Shown here in pieces: positions 56,177-64,000 of a stretch of DNA of 64,000 nt. Source of the DNA: Ilumatobacteraceae bacterium (GTDB lineage Bacteria > Actinomycetota > Acidimicrobiia > Acidimicrobiales > Ilumatobacteraceae); NCBI GenBank assembly GCA_025463305.1, contig JAOBWK010000059.1, positions 1 through 64,000 of the forward strand, written 5' to 3'. Each line of letters begins with the position of its first letter. Position 1 is the first letter of the stretch. The notes under the pieces were generated by a model, which did not search any database, was not told the DNA's origin, and saw only the letters and a program-made list of their open reading frames with translations. The position numbers and the translations under genes were made by a program.

Positions 56177-56461
56177 TCAGCGATGGCGGATCTCGACGTC
56201 GGGCAGGCCCCAGCAGGTGATGCCCATGTCGTTGGCCATGATCGCCAGGCCCTCGGTCTCCACCTCACCGATCTCGGGCCGGCGGCTTTCGCGGTCGTAC
56301 GCAGCGGAGGATTCGTCGATGCTGTCGCTCACCAGGACGCCGAGCGACAGGAGGTGCTTCGGGTAGTCGAGCGCGAGCAGGCGGTCGATGTAGCCGACCG
56401 CCTCGACGGCCGCATCCTTGACGGGCGTCAGGACCAACACGGTCGGGAGGACGTCGGTCAT
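56177..56461 (-). pseudogene. Internally deleted glycosyltransferase remnant (Anp1/GT-like)
   Basis: 94-residue frame with the N-terminal part of an Anp1-like or related glycosyltransferase (PTVLVLTPVKDAAVEAVGYIDRLLALDYPKHLLSLGVLVSDSIDESS) joined directly to the C-terminal signature (ETEGLAIMANDMGITCWGLPDVEIRHR). The middle, which should carry the DXD donor-binding site and most of the acceptor site, is missing without breaking the frame. The ATG overlaps the previous stop (ATGA). It is probably non-functional unless it is an assembly collapse. Confidence 0.68.
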
Positions 56462-57618
56462 CCCAACAGCCTCACCGCTGTCGCTCCGACGGCCGCCGGC
56501 GAGTATCGCTGGCGGAGCTGAGGGGCCAGCCGTGACGCCGCTTCGAGCACGCCTGCCGAGCGACCGTCGGCCAGCGCCCGCATCGCCTCGACCGCAGCGT
56601 CCACATCGGGGCGCGCCCAACACATCTCCGGCTCGAACGACGTGCCGTTCGAGACCGTGACGGGCTCCAGCTCGTACGGCACGAGGCCGGGGTAGTCACT
56701 GCCCAGCCACTCGACCTGCCCTCCGTATCCGGTGATGATCACCGGCGTGCCGAGGCAGGCTGCGTCGAAGGCGCCGAGGCCCCATCCCTCGGTGCTCGTC
56801 AAGCTGAGGAAGCAGTCGGCGCGGTCCAGCATCCAACGCATCGTGGCCTGGGTCCACGGCGCAGTGTCGAGGACGATGCTCGCCGGGTGCGGATGACGTC
56901 GGATGACGTCCAGCACATGTCGCCACACCGGCAATGGAGCTCGGCGCCAGTCGTCGTTCGACCACGCAGCGATGTCCTCGTGGGTCTTCACCACGAGCGT
57001 GACCGGATCGTCCTCGCCGAACGCCGTGAGGAACGCGTCGATCGTGCGATCCGGCCGCTTGCGCCAGTCCCACGCGGACACCATCACGAACACGAAGTGA
57101 TCGGCCGGCACGTCCGGTCGCGGACAGGTGGGATCGACCGGATCATCGACGAACGGCGCGGTCGCGTGCGGCAGCACGTGCACGGGTCGATCGAGGCCCG
57201 ACTCGCGCACGGTGGCGGCGTTCCACTCCGTCGGCACCCACAACTCGTCTGCGGTGGCCAGCTCCGGGATCCACGTTCGAGGCAGACGGTCGCTCTCCCA
57301 CACGAAGTGGCCGATCATCCGAGGCGGACGAAGTTCGCCTCTCGCCCGTCGCCACGTCCCGTTCGGCATGGCGTGGACGATCAGCGTCTCGTCGTCCGCC
57401 GGATCGCTCTGCAGATCGCGAAGCGGCGACACCTCCGCGAACTGGACCGGCCGCTCGACACGGCGTCGCGCCAGACCCTGTTCGGCCTGGGTGTGCAACA
57501 TCGGCTCCCAGGCCACCGGAACGCCCACCGACCGCAGCGACTCGATGCATCGAGTGGCGGCGACGCTGTAGCCGCTGTCGTCGCACACGCTCGCGTACCG
57601 CACCCTGCCCGCCGCCAC
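56458..57618 (-). CDS. Family 1/4 glycosyltransferase
   Basis: 386-residue GT-B-type enzyme. The acceptor half starts VRYASVCDDSGYSVAATRCIESLRSVG and carries a segment DRLPRTWIPELATADELWVPTEWNAATVRESGLDRPVHVLPHA, common in GT4 enzymes. The donor half has FVFVMVSAWDWRKRPDRTIDAF, LVVKTHEDIAAW, and the EX7E-type STEGWGLGAFDAACLGTPVI. It overlaps the remnant gene downstream by four bases. The start is uncertain: GTG at 57618 was chosen, 57603 is possible. Part of a locus likely to build a surface glycan or glycoprotein. Confidence 0.84.
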   Translation of the reverse strand: MAAGRVRYASVCDDSGYSVAATRCIESLRSVGVPVAWEPMLHTQAEQGLARRRVERPVQFAEVSPLRDLQSDPADDETLIVHAMPNGTWRRARGELRPPRMIGHFVWESDRLPRTWIPELATADELWVPTEWNAATVRESGLDRPVHVLPHATAPFVDDPVDPTCPRPDVPADHFVFVMVSAWDWRKRPDRTIDAFLTAFGEDDPVTLVVKTHEDIAAWSNDDWRRAPLPVWRHVLDVIRRHPHPASIVLDTAPWTQATMRWMLDRADCFLSLTSTEGWGLGAFDAACLGTPVIITGYGGQVEWLGSDYPGLVPYELEPVTVSNGTSFEPEMCWARPDVDAAVEAMRALADGRSAGVLEAASRLAPQLRQRYSPAAVGATAVRLLG

Positions 57619-57659
57619 GCCACCCACGTCACGCGAGCACGTTCCCGGATCGACGCCGC

Positions 57660-58100
57660 TCAGGTCGGTGCGCCGATCACGTCGACGAAGAAGCGACGGC
57701 GGACGAACCTCCAGCCGTCGACTGTGCGTTCGAACACGTCGTGGTACCGGCCGCACATCGCCACGTGCGGCGCCTCGCCGGCGACGGACTCGACCACCGT
57801 GAAGCGCGAGCGCGCCCGGGCGCGGTCGTCGCCGTCGAACTCGACGATCGCGTTCGTGCAGACGTGCGCGCCACGGCGGTCGGCGCGCGGCTGCACCGCC
57901 GAACGGAACACGATCAGCTCGGCGACCCCGATCGCTCGTGGCTCGGTGACGGCCTTGCCACGCCACTCCCCCGGCTCGACGTCGGAGTCGATGACGGCGT
58001 TCGCGAACAGAGCGAGCAACCCGTCGACGTCCTTGTCGTCGATCAGCTCTGCGTAGCGGTGCAGCAGGTTCCGGATCTCGTCGGCATCGGTCGATCTCAT
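57660..58100 (-). CDS. SnoaL-like / NTF2-fold protein
   Basis: 146-residue protein. The opening IRNLLHRYAELIDDKDVDGLLALFANAVIDSD and the closing GRYHDVFERTVDGWRFVRRRFFVDVIG are the hallmark of the SnoaL-like polyketide-cyclase/NTF2 fold. Its single-domain form acts as a small hydrolase, isomerase or dehydratase in different systems. ATG at 58100. Divergent from the DUF3237 gene. No substrate can be inferred. Confidence 0.83.
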   Translation of the reverse strand: MRSTDADEIRNLLHRYAELIDDKDVDGLLALFANAVIDSDVEPGEWRGKAVTEPRAIGVAELIVFRSAVQPRADRRGAHVCTNAIVEFDGDDRARARSRFTVVESVAGEAPHVAMCGRYHDVFERTVDGWRFVRRRFFVDVIGAPT

Positions 58101-58210
58101 CCGGCCAGCCTGGTTCCCCCACCGGCACGATGGCGAGCGGGCGGGCGTCGCTCGTTAACTTCGAGCCGACCGCACCGACCGGACGCCCGAAGCGCCAGGG
58201 GGATATCGAC

Positions 58211-58636
58211 ATGTCCGAGACCGCACACCTCACCGCACTGCCCGTGCAGCACGTCTTCAGCGCCCACCTCGACATCGGAACGCCGTCGTACGTGCGCAAC
58301 GGGCCGGAGGGCACCAAGCTGATCGTCGCGATCACCGGCGGCACGATCACGGGTGACCGGATCAACGGCACGATCGTCCCGAACTCGGGCGGCGACTGGG
58401 TGTCGATCGGCGCCAAAGGCGAGATGCGGATCGACGTCCGCTTCACGATCCTCACCGACGACGACGTCAGCATCTACGTGTCCTACCGCGGCGTGCTGCA
58501 GGGCCGCCGCGCCTTGGCTGCCCCGCTGTTCGAGGTCGGCGACGAGAACTACGCGTGGCTCAACGCCTCGCAGGGCATCGGGATCGGGCAATCGAGCGAA
58601 GCCGGCGTCGACTACGACTTCTACCTGCTCGACTGA
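58211..58636 (+). CDS. DUF3237 family protein
   Basis: 141-residue protein with the DUF3237 pattern: VFSAHLDIGTPSYVRNGPEGTKLIVAITGGTITGDRINGTIVPNSGGDW near the N-terminus and a closing VDYDFYLLD. This is a beta-barrel fold of unknown activity. The ATG at 58211 has a strong AGGGGGA upstream. It converges on the PAP2 gene with six bases between the stops. Confidence 0.86.
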   Translation: MSETAHLTALPVQHVFSAHLDIGTPSYVRNGPEGTKLIVAITGGTITGDRINGTIVPNSGGDWVSIGAKGEMRIDVRFTILTDDDVSIYVSYRGVLQGRRALAAPLFEVGDENYAWLNASQGIGIGQSSEAGVDYDFYLLD

Positions 58637-58642
58637 CGTCGG

Positions 58643-59242
58643 TCAGGCGTCAGCCGTCGACAGGGTCGGACGGCTGGAGACCAGCACACCGAACGGTGAG
58701 CGGCGCAGTCGCTCGGCGATGCGCACCAGCAACGGCACGACGAGGAACCGCCCGGCGACCGCCACGACGGCGCCGAGCGCGAGGCCGGCGAGGACATCGC
58801 TGGGGAAGTGCGCGCCGACGTACACGCGCGTGAACGCCATCAGCACGGCGAGGACCCAGCCGATGATGCCCCAGCGCCGATCGACGAGCAGAAGGCCCAT
58901 CGCCACCGCGCCGGCCACGGTGGCGTGGTCGCTCGGGAACGAGAAGTCGTTGGTGCGGTCGACGAGCAGGTGCACGCCGCTCAGCTGGGTGATCGGGCGA
59001 GCGCGATCAACGGCGCCACCGATGATCTGACCGATGCCCAGTGCTGCCAGCGCGGCCAGGGCCGCCCACACGGTGCCGGCCACGGCGCGCACGTCGCCAC
59101 GGTGCCGGGCGTCGAGGTACGCGACGAGGAGCAGCACGGCGAACAGCACGATGCCGTAGCCGGCGTTCGCCGTGAACAGTCCGTGCAGCCAGGCGGTGCG
59201 GTCGGCGAACCGGTTGACCGCACGGAAGATCCGATCATCCAT
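58643..59242 (-). CDS. PAP2-family membrane phosphatase
   Basis: 199-residue membrane protein with five to six helices and the three phosphatase motifs: KxxxxxxRP-like DRARPITQL, PSDHATVAG and SRxxxxxHxxxD-like RVYVGAHFPSDVLAG. These enzymes dephosphorylate undecaprenyl pyrophosphate or lipid phosphates. The ATG at 59242 has AAGGAGG upstream. The arginine-rich C-terminus is cytoplasmic. It could recycle the lipid carrier used by the glycan genes, though that link is inference. Confidence 0.9.
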   Translation of the reverse strand: MDDRIFRAVNRFADRTAWLHGLFTANAGYGIVLFAVLLLVAYLDARHRGDVRAVAGTVWAALAALAALGIGQIIGGAVDRARPITQLSGVHLLVDRTNDFSFPSDHATVAGAVAMGLLLVDRRWGIIGWVLAVLMAFTRVYVGAHFPSDVLAGLALGAVVAVAGRFLVVPLLVRIAERLRRSPFGVLVSSRPTLSTADA

Positions 59243-59368
59243 CGACGTCGTCCTCCTTCTCGAGTGGGGGCGGTCAGCGTGCACGGCACGCGGGCCGGGG
59301 CCCAACCCGGTCGGTTCAACGCTCGGTCAATCGTGCCCGATCGATCGGGCCCGTTCGGTCGTGCACGG

Positions 59369-61114
59369 TCACGCCCCGGCATCCCGCGCGACGTACGAGC
59401 GCCAGCCGCCGAAGTCGGTGATGTCGACGGCGTCGACCAACCCGTACGGCTCGCAGAGGAAGCCCTTGTGCACCGTCCCGTCCGCCAGCTCGACCGAGCC
59501 GATGCACAGCGGCGCGGGGATCGCGGCGACGAACGACCCGAACTCGGCGGTACCGATCGACCAGAGCTCGACTGCGATCGATCCACCACCTTCGGCAACG
59601 CGGACGAGACCGGGCTTCGGCGGGATCGTGCCGGCGAGCGCGTGGAGACGGTAGACCGGCGCCGTCGACGTGGTGCGCAGGAGCGTCGCCCGCCGATCGG
59701 TGAGCTGACGGTTCAACGGCATCCCCGTGAGGTGGGCACCGACGACCACGATCGTGCACGCGGGCGTCGGATCGGGGGTGGTGCCGGTCTCGAATCCGGT
59801 CGCGAGGCGCGCCAGCTCGGTGTCCTGCCACGCCGCCCCGACGAGCTGCAGACCCGCCGGCACGGCCGTCCCATCGGTGGTGATCGGCACGACGATGCTC
59901 GCCAGGTCGAGCAGGTTCACGAACGTGGTAAGCCGTCCCATCGTCTCGTTCGGCGCGAAGGGATCGGCGGCGACGTCGTCGAGGGTGCACGTGGCGGCCG
60001 TGGTCGGCAGGGCGATGACGTCGACGCGATCCCACAGCGGCGCGGCCGCAGCGCGGAACCTCGTCAGCTGGTACTCCGTGCGATAGGCGTCGATCGCGGT
60101 GAAGCCCTGCCCGCGGCTGATGATGGCCGCAACCGTTGGGTCGAGGCCATCGATGCCCTTGTCGATCGCGGCGCCGACGGCCGCGCCGCGTTCGGCTACG
60201 AGCGGACCGCCGTACAGCATCCCGCCGACGGTCAACAGGGTGGACACGTCGACGGGCACGATCTCGCAGCCGAGCGAGCGCAGCCGATCGACAGCCGCGT
60301 CGAACCATGCGATCATCGCCTCACTCATCCCGACACCGGCCGGCCACTCGACGGGAACGCCGACGACGGGATGGGGTCCGAACGTGCGCGGGGCGTGCGG
60401 CGTGCGGGTCGATGCGTCGCCCGCTCCGGCGCAGATCACGGCGGCGACGGCCGAAGCGTCGGCGACCGTGCGCGCGAAGACCGAAGGGCAGTCCAGCCGG
60501 CGCACCGCGGGCACGATGCCGGTCGTGCTCGCGGCGCCGACGGTGGGCTTGATCCCGACGATGCCGTTGAGGGCAGCCGGGACCCGACCGGAGCCGGCCG
60601 TGTCGGTGCCCAGCGAGAACGGGACGAGGCCGAGCGCCACCGCGACCGCTGAGCCGGAGCTCGATCCGCCGGGCACGAGTGTCGGATCGAGCGCGTTCGG
60701 CGGCACGCCGTACGGCGAGCGTGTGCCGACCAGGCCGGTCGCGAACTGATCGAGGTTGGCCTTGCCGACCACGATGGCACCCTGCTCGCGCAGCAGCGCG
60801 ACCACCGTCGCGTCGTGTGCCGCGTCGAACGAGAAGCCCGGGCAACCCGCCGTGGTGGCGACGCCGGCGACGTCGATGTTGTCCTTGACGACGAACGGCA
60901 CACCGAACAGCGACATCGTCTCGGCCGTCGCTTCGTCGAGCGCATCGAGCCGCGCCGCGTCGGCCATCGCCCGCTCGACCAGTGGCTCGCCGATCAGCAC
61001 CCCGGTGGGTGCGTCGCGCAGCAACGCGAGCGTCGCTCTGATGACGTCGGTGACCCGGTCGCCCGAGCGGTAGGAAGCGGCGAAGTCGGCGACGGTGAAC
61101 CCCCTCGGTTCCAC
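59369..61114 (-). CDS. atzF: Allophanate hydrolase (AtzF-like)
   Basis: Splits allophanate into carbon dioxide and ammonia. The 581-residue protein has an amidase-signature domain (about 1-440). Its catalytic triad fits Lys77 (FVVKDNID), Ser151 (GGSSSGS) and Ser175 (TDTAGSGRVPA); the spacings between them (74 and 24) equal those of known AtzF. A C-terminal domain (about 450-575, starting IVVVGAHLTGMPLNRQL) matches the allophanate-hydrolase tail that completes decarboxylation. It starts with GTG at 61114, two bases after the biuret hydrolase gene. No urea carboxylase gene is nearby, so biuret, not urea, is the probable source. Confidence 0.92.
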   Translation of the reverse strand: MEPRGFTVADFAASYRSGDRVTDVIRATLALLRDAPTGVLIGEPLVERAMADAARLDALDEATAETMSLFGVPFVVKDNIDVAGVATTAGCPGFSFDAAHDATVVALLREQGAIVVGKANLDQFATGLVGTRSPYGVPPNALDPTLVPGGSSSGSAVAVALGLVPFSLGTDTAGSGRVPAALNGIVGIKPTVGAASTTGIVPAVRRLDCPSVFARTVADASAVAAVICAGAGDASTRTPHAPRTFGPHPVVGVPVEWPAGVGMSEAMIAWFDAAVDRLRSLGCEIVPVDVSTLLTVGGMLYGGPLVAERGAAVGAAIDKGIDGLDPTVAAIISRGQGFTAIDAYRTEYQLTRFRAAAAPLWDRVDVIALPTTAATCTLDDVAADPFAPNETMGRLTTFVNLLDLASIVVPITTDGTAVPAGLQLVGAAWQDTELARLATGFETGTTPDPTPACTIVVVGAHLTGMPLNRQLTDRRATLLRTTSTAPVYRLHALAGTIPPKPGLVRVAEGGGSIAVELWSIGTAEFGSFVAAIPAPLCIGSVELADGTVHKGFLCEPYGLVDAVDITDFGGWRSYVARDAGA

Positions 61115-61116
61115 CG

Positions 61117-61797
61117 TCAGCCTTCGATCGCGGCCAGCAGCTCGACGGACGATGCGACCGCGCCGAACACGCCGCCCTGCATGGTGACCATCGCCAGCGC
61201 CGCGGCATGGTTCGCCGGATCGGTGGCGCCCGTGCAGTCGCTGAGGATGAGGCACTCGTAACCGCGGTCGTTGGCCTCGCGCATCGTGGTGTGCACGCAG
61301 ACGTCGGTGGTGATGCCGGTGAACACGATGTGGGTGACCTGGTGGTTGCGCAGCAGCAGGTCGAGGTCCGTCGCGTAGAACGCCCCCTTGCCGGGCTTGT
61401 CGACGATGAGCTCGCCATCGATCGGCGCGACCTCGGGGACGATGTTCCAGCCGGGCTCGCCGCGCACCAGGATCCGTCCACACGGCCCCGCGTCGCCGAT
61501 GCCGGCGCCGATGTTCTTGGATCGCCACAGCTTGTTCGGCGGGCAGTCGGACAGGTCGGGACGGTGACCCTCGCGGGTGTGGATCACCAGCCATCCGGCG
61601 GCCCGCACCGCAGCCAGCACCTTCGCCGTCGGCTCGAGCCCGGCACGCGTGAGGTTGAGGTCGTAGCCCATGGTGTCGACGTAGCCGCCGGGGCCGCAGA
61701 AGTCGACCTGCCAGTCGATGCAGATCAATGCGGTGTGGGCGGGATCGATCGAGCCGTCGTACGGCCAGGCGTACGGGATGGATGCAACGGTGGTCAC
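61117..61797 (-). CDS. biuH: Biuret amidohydrolase (isochorismatase-like)
   Basis: 226-residue isochorismatase-fold hydrolase that would turn biuret into allophanate. Long stretches match known BiuH ([74 protein letters not shown]). The triad Asp28, Lys134 and Cys167 has the same spacing as described for BiuH (Asp36, Lys142, Cys175). GTG at 61797 overlaps the upstream paralogue's stop (GTGA). The next gene removes the product, allophanate. Confidence 0.92.
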   Translation of the reverse strand: MTTVASIPYAWPYDGSIDPAHTALICIDWQVDFCGPGGYVDTMGYDLNLTRAGLEPTAKVLAAVRAAGWLVIHTREGHRPDLSDCPPNKLWRSKNIGAGIGDAGPCGRILVRGEPGWNIVPEVAPIDGELIVDKPGKGAFYATDLDLLLRNHQVTHIVFTGITTDVCVHTTMREANDRGYECLILSDCTGATDPANHAAALAMVTMQGGVFGAVASSVELLAAIEG

Positions 61798-62426
61798 GCG
61801 TTCGTCTCCGTGTCAGTGGGATCGAGCGGGAGTCGCTCGAGGAGTTGGGTGAGGTTGGCAACGGTGCCGAGCGCACCGAAGATGCCGCCCGACATCGTCA
61901 GGCTGTGATGGGCCCGCCCGCCGAGCTCGATGCTCAGCGGCGCGCAGCCGTCCGTGAGGACGAGGCACTCGTGGCCCTGGTCGTTGAGGCTCCGCACCGT
62001 GGAGTCCACGGTGATCTCGCTGGCGTACCCGGCGAGGATCACGTTCGTGGTGCCGCCGCGGCGCAGCGCCTGGTCGAGATCGGAGCCGAAGCATCCATCC
62101 CAACCGGCGCTGTCGACGACCTCGTCGTCGTCGGGCACCTCGAACGCGAGTTGCCAGCCCGGAGAGCTCCGGACCGGCAGCGAACCGGTCGGTCGCGCCG
62201 TCCCATCGCGACCACCGTGACGGATCCAGAAGACCCGTCCACCGCGGGACCGGACCAGCTCGCCGACCTGACGCAACCGCTCGGCCACCTCCTCCGACCC
62301 GCACGACCCGTCGACCAGCACGCCCTGTGCCCCACAGATGAGGAGCGCGAGGTGTGGGCCGACGAGGCAGCCGTCATACGGCCACGGGTACGGGTTGGAG
62401 TCGGTGACGTGTGCGGGATGCGACAT
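61794..62426 (-). CDS. Isochorismatase-like paralogue with lost catalytic residues
   Basis: 210-residue protein clearly related to the adjacent biuret hydrolase over its length ([33 protein letters not shown]). All three catalytic positions are changed. The nucleophile region TTDVCVHTT reads SEITVDSTV (Cys to Thr), the aspartate region CIDWQ reads CGAQG (Asp to Gly), and the lysine region DKPGKG reads DSAGWDG. It is unlikely to be an amidohydrolase. It might be a regulatory or oligomer partner of BiuH, or may bind a ligand. It overlaps biuH by four bases and is conserved in size, which argues against a decaying gene. Confidence 0.85.
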   Translation of the reverse strand: MSHPAHVTDSNPYPWPYDGCLVGPHLALLICGAQGVLVDGSCGSEEVAERLRQVGELVRSRGGRVFWIRHGGRDGTARPTGSLPVRSSPGWQLAFEVPDDDEVVDSAGWDGCFGSDLDQALRRGGTTNVILAGYASEITVDSTVRSLNDQGHECLVLTDGCAPLSIELGGRAHHSLTMSGGIFGALGTVANLTQLLERLPLDPTDTETNA

Positions 62427-62455
62427 GGTGAGCGAGTGGTCCGGTGTCCCGACGA

Positions 62456-63655
62456 TCAGCTGGCCGGGATGTCGCCGACGACACCCTGCACGAAGACCGT
62501 GTTCTTGGCCTCGATCTCGGCGTACGTCGGGATGTCACCGGCGGGGAAGATGGTGGAGCCGTCCTGGGCGAGCACCGGCCCGGCGAACGGTGACCCGGTC
62601 GTCGAGATCAGCTTCAGCTGATCGGCGATGAGCTTCTTGGTGTCATCGGTGACGCTCGGCCCGAACTTCGACTCGACGAACGGGTTGGCGCCGTCCTTGT
62701 AGCCGACCCGGTAGTTGGCGTTGTAGATCGAGCCCGTGAACTTGCCGGCGATGGTGGTGTCGACGATCTTGTTGTAGAGGTCGCCCCACGCCCACTCCGA
62801 GCCGGTGATCCAACCCTTCGGCGCCAGCGAGGACGCATCGGCGTGGTAGCCGACGACCATCTTGCCGGCCGCCTCGGCCGCCTTGGTGATGGTGGCCGTG
62901 CAGTCCTGGTGCTGGGTGATCACGTCGACGCCCTGGGCGAAGAGGCTGGACGCGGCCTGGGCCTGCTTGGCCGGGTCGCACCAGTTGGAGGTGTTGACCA
63001 CGTAGGTCTCGGCCTTCGGGTTGACCATCTTCGCGCCGAGCTCGAAGGCGTTGATGTTGGCGATCGTCTGCGGGATCGGGAAGGCGTAGACGTAGCCGAG
63101 CTTGTTCGTCTTGGTGGCCTTGCCGGCAGCGATGCCGGCGAGGAACACGGGCTCGTACACCGTGCCGAAGTAGGTGCCGACGTTCGGGGCGATCGTGCCC
63201 TGGATGACGTTGCCCTGCTGGACGATGGCGACCTCGGGATGCTCGGCGGCGACCTTCAGCGCCGGGTCGAGGTGACCGTACGACGTGGCGAAGATGATGG
63301 TGGCGCCGTCGGAGATCATCTTCTCCATGACGCGGGTGGCGTTGTCGTCCTCGGGCACGTTCTCGGCGGTGAGCACCTTGATGTTCGGATGCGCCTTGGC
63401 GACCGCCTGGCTGCCCTCGTAGGCCGCCTGGTTGTAGCCGAAGTCGTCCTTCGGGCCGACGAAGATGAAGCCGATGGTGGTGGCGCCCTTGCCGGGTGCG
63501 GCACCGGTGGCCGGCGCCGCCGTGCTGGCGCCGGTGGCGGTCGACGCGGCGGTCGTGGCTTTGGTCGTGGCCGCGCTGTCCGATGAGTTCGAACCACACG
63601 CAGTCATCAGGGTGGCAGTGGCTGCTGCGAGCGCAGCCCAGCGTCGGATGTTCAC
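62456..63655 (-). CDS. BMP-family substrate-binding lipoprotein
   Basis: 399-residue lipoprotein. The signal peptide ends in a lipobox (TLMTACGS, Cys20), followed by an Ala/Thr-rich linker and a PnrA/BMP-type periplasmic-binding fold: TIGFIFVGPKDDFGYNQAAYEGSQAVAKAHP, VISDG-like MISDGATIIFATSYG, and GSEWAWGDLYNKIVD. BMP proteins bind nucleosides or purine-like compounds for an ABC importer. Here it precedes biuret enzymes, so a ureide-like ligand is possible. It starts with GTG at 63655, with AGAGGA upstream. The permease gene lies on the promoter side, 62 bases away. Confidence 0.92.
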   Translation of the reverse strand: MNIRRWAALAAATATLMTACGSNSSDSAATTKATTAASTATGASTAAPATGAAPGKGATTIGFIFVGPKDDFGYNQAAYEGSQAVAKAHPNIKVLTAENVPEDDNATRVMEKMISDGATIIFATSYGHLDPALKVAAEHPEVAIVQQGNVIQGTIAPNVGTYFGTVYEPVFLAGIAAGKATKTNKLGYVYAFPIPQTIANINAFELGAKMVNPKAETYVVNTSNWCDPAKQAQAASSLFAQGVDVITQHQDCTATITKAAEAAGKMVVGYHADASSLAPKGWITGSEWAWGDLYNKIVDTTIAGKFTGSIYNANYRVGYKDGANPFVESKFGPSVTDDTKKLIADQLKLISTTGSPFAGPVLAQDGSTIFPAGDIPTYAEIEAKNTVFVQGVVGDIPAS

Positions 63656-63717
63656 GATGTTCCTCTGTTTCTGTTTGTTGCTTGGGGGATGGTGCGGGTC
63701 GACGCGGTCGGGCTGGA

Positions 63718-64000
63718 TCAGCCGACGGTCGACGCCTCGAACACCTTCGAGAGCCCCTCGGGGACCTCGGCGGCTCGTCGCCGGCCGAGCACGATCAGCA
63801 CGAGGATCGTGACGACGTACGGCAGGGAGTCGAGTGCGAACTGGTTGAAGTTGTTGCCGCGGGCCTGCAGCGCCGGCGACAGGGCGAGCGCTGCGCCGAA
63901 CAGGTAGGCGCCGGCGGCGACCTTGAACGGCTGGCGGGCGGCGAACATGACGACGGCGACGGCGACGAAGCCACGTCCCTGGGTCATGTTCTCGAACCAC
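63718..64000 (-). CDS. ABC transporter permease, C-terminal part (truncated by window)
   Basis: Partial gene that runs past the window's right end; only the last 93 codons are visible. WFENMTQGRGFVAVAVVMFAARQPFKVAAGAYLFGAAL is the signature of the second permease of BMP/nucleoside (PnrC/YufQ-like) or ribose-type importers, and the remaining helix and basic RRRAAEVPE tail fit. It is in the same direction as the BMP lipoprotein, so the importer's other permease and ATPase probably lie to the right. Confidence 0.85.
   Translation of the reverse strand, partial: WFENMTQGRGFVAVAVVMFAARQPFKVAAGAYLFGAALALSPALQARGNNFNQFALDSLPYVVTILVLIVLGRRRAAEVPEGLSKVFEASTVG

Overview
The window is high-GC, densely packed bacterial DNA with no insertion sequence, phage, integrase or CRISPR array that I can recognise. 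It most likely comes from an actinomycete, and perhaps from Acidimicrobiia (an Ilumatobacter-like lineage). That placement is inference. It rests on base composition, frequent GTG/TTG starts, and a gene order known from Mycobacterium: argS-lysA-hom-thrC-rho-rpmE-prfA-prmC ... wecA-atp genes.

Layout. (1) 1-5.2 kb, minus strand: atpE, atpB, two small ATP-synthase-associated membrane genes, a WecA-type sugar-phosphate transferase, glyA and rpiB. (2) 5.2-11.3 kb, plus strand: an inserted block with a thiolase-like protein, a nucleoside hydrolase, a zinc-type dehydrogenase, an S9 peptidase and a TerB-like protein. (3) 11.4-29.4 kb: the housekeeping block prmC/prfA, rpmE, rho, thrC, hom, lysA, argS and a tRNA-Arg. 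It is interrupted by a DUF1800/DUF1501 secreted pair and by a ketopantoate-reductase-like gene. (4) 29.5-31.5 kb: an RsbQ/RsbP-like stress-signalling pair. (5) 31.6-42.3 kb: a catabolic island. It has a complete branched-chain 2-oxoacid dehydrogenase complex (E3, E2, E1beta, E1alpha), an SDR, a leucine/valine-type dehydrogenase, a GntR regulator, a FAD amine oxidase and a single-chain cobalamin-binding mutase-like protein. The two divergent promoters of this island share a TTGCATGC motif. (6) 42.3-50.9 kb: an ASCH protein, a broken transglutaminase-like gene, and two divergent flavin-enzyme operons that look like sulfur- or xenobiotic-oxidation genes. (7) 51-57.7 kb: a surface and glycan locus. 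It has a secreted repeat protein, a glycosyltransferase fused to a PqqD-like domain, two more glycosyltransferases, an exported Ser/Thr-rich protein and an internally deleted glycosyltransferase. (8) 57.7-59.2 kb: small enzymes (SnoaL-like, DUF3237, PAP2). (9) 59.4-64 kb: a biuret/allophanate hydrolysis operon (BiuH-like, AtzF-like and a degenerate paralogue) behind a BMP-type lipoprotein and a truncated ABC permease gene.

The best candidates for little-described biology are four. They are the amino-acid catabolic island with its cobalamin protein and shared operator; the biuret operon with a dead isochorismatase paralogue and a BMP transporter; the PqqD-glycosyltransferase fusion beside a Ser/Thr-rich exported protein; and a ~125-residue repeat module shared by two secreted proteins 33 kb apart. 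Gene calls come from reading motifs by eye. No database search was run.
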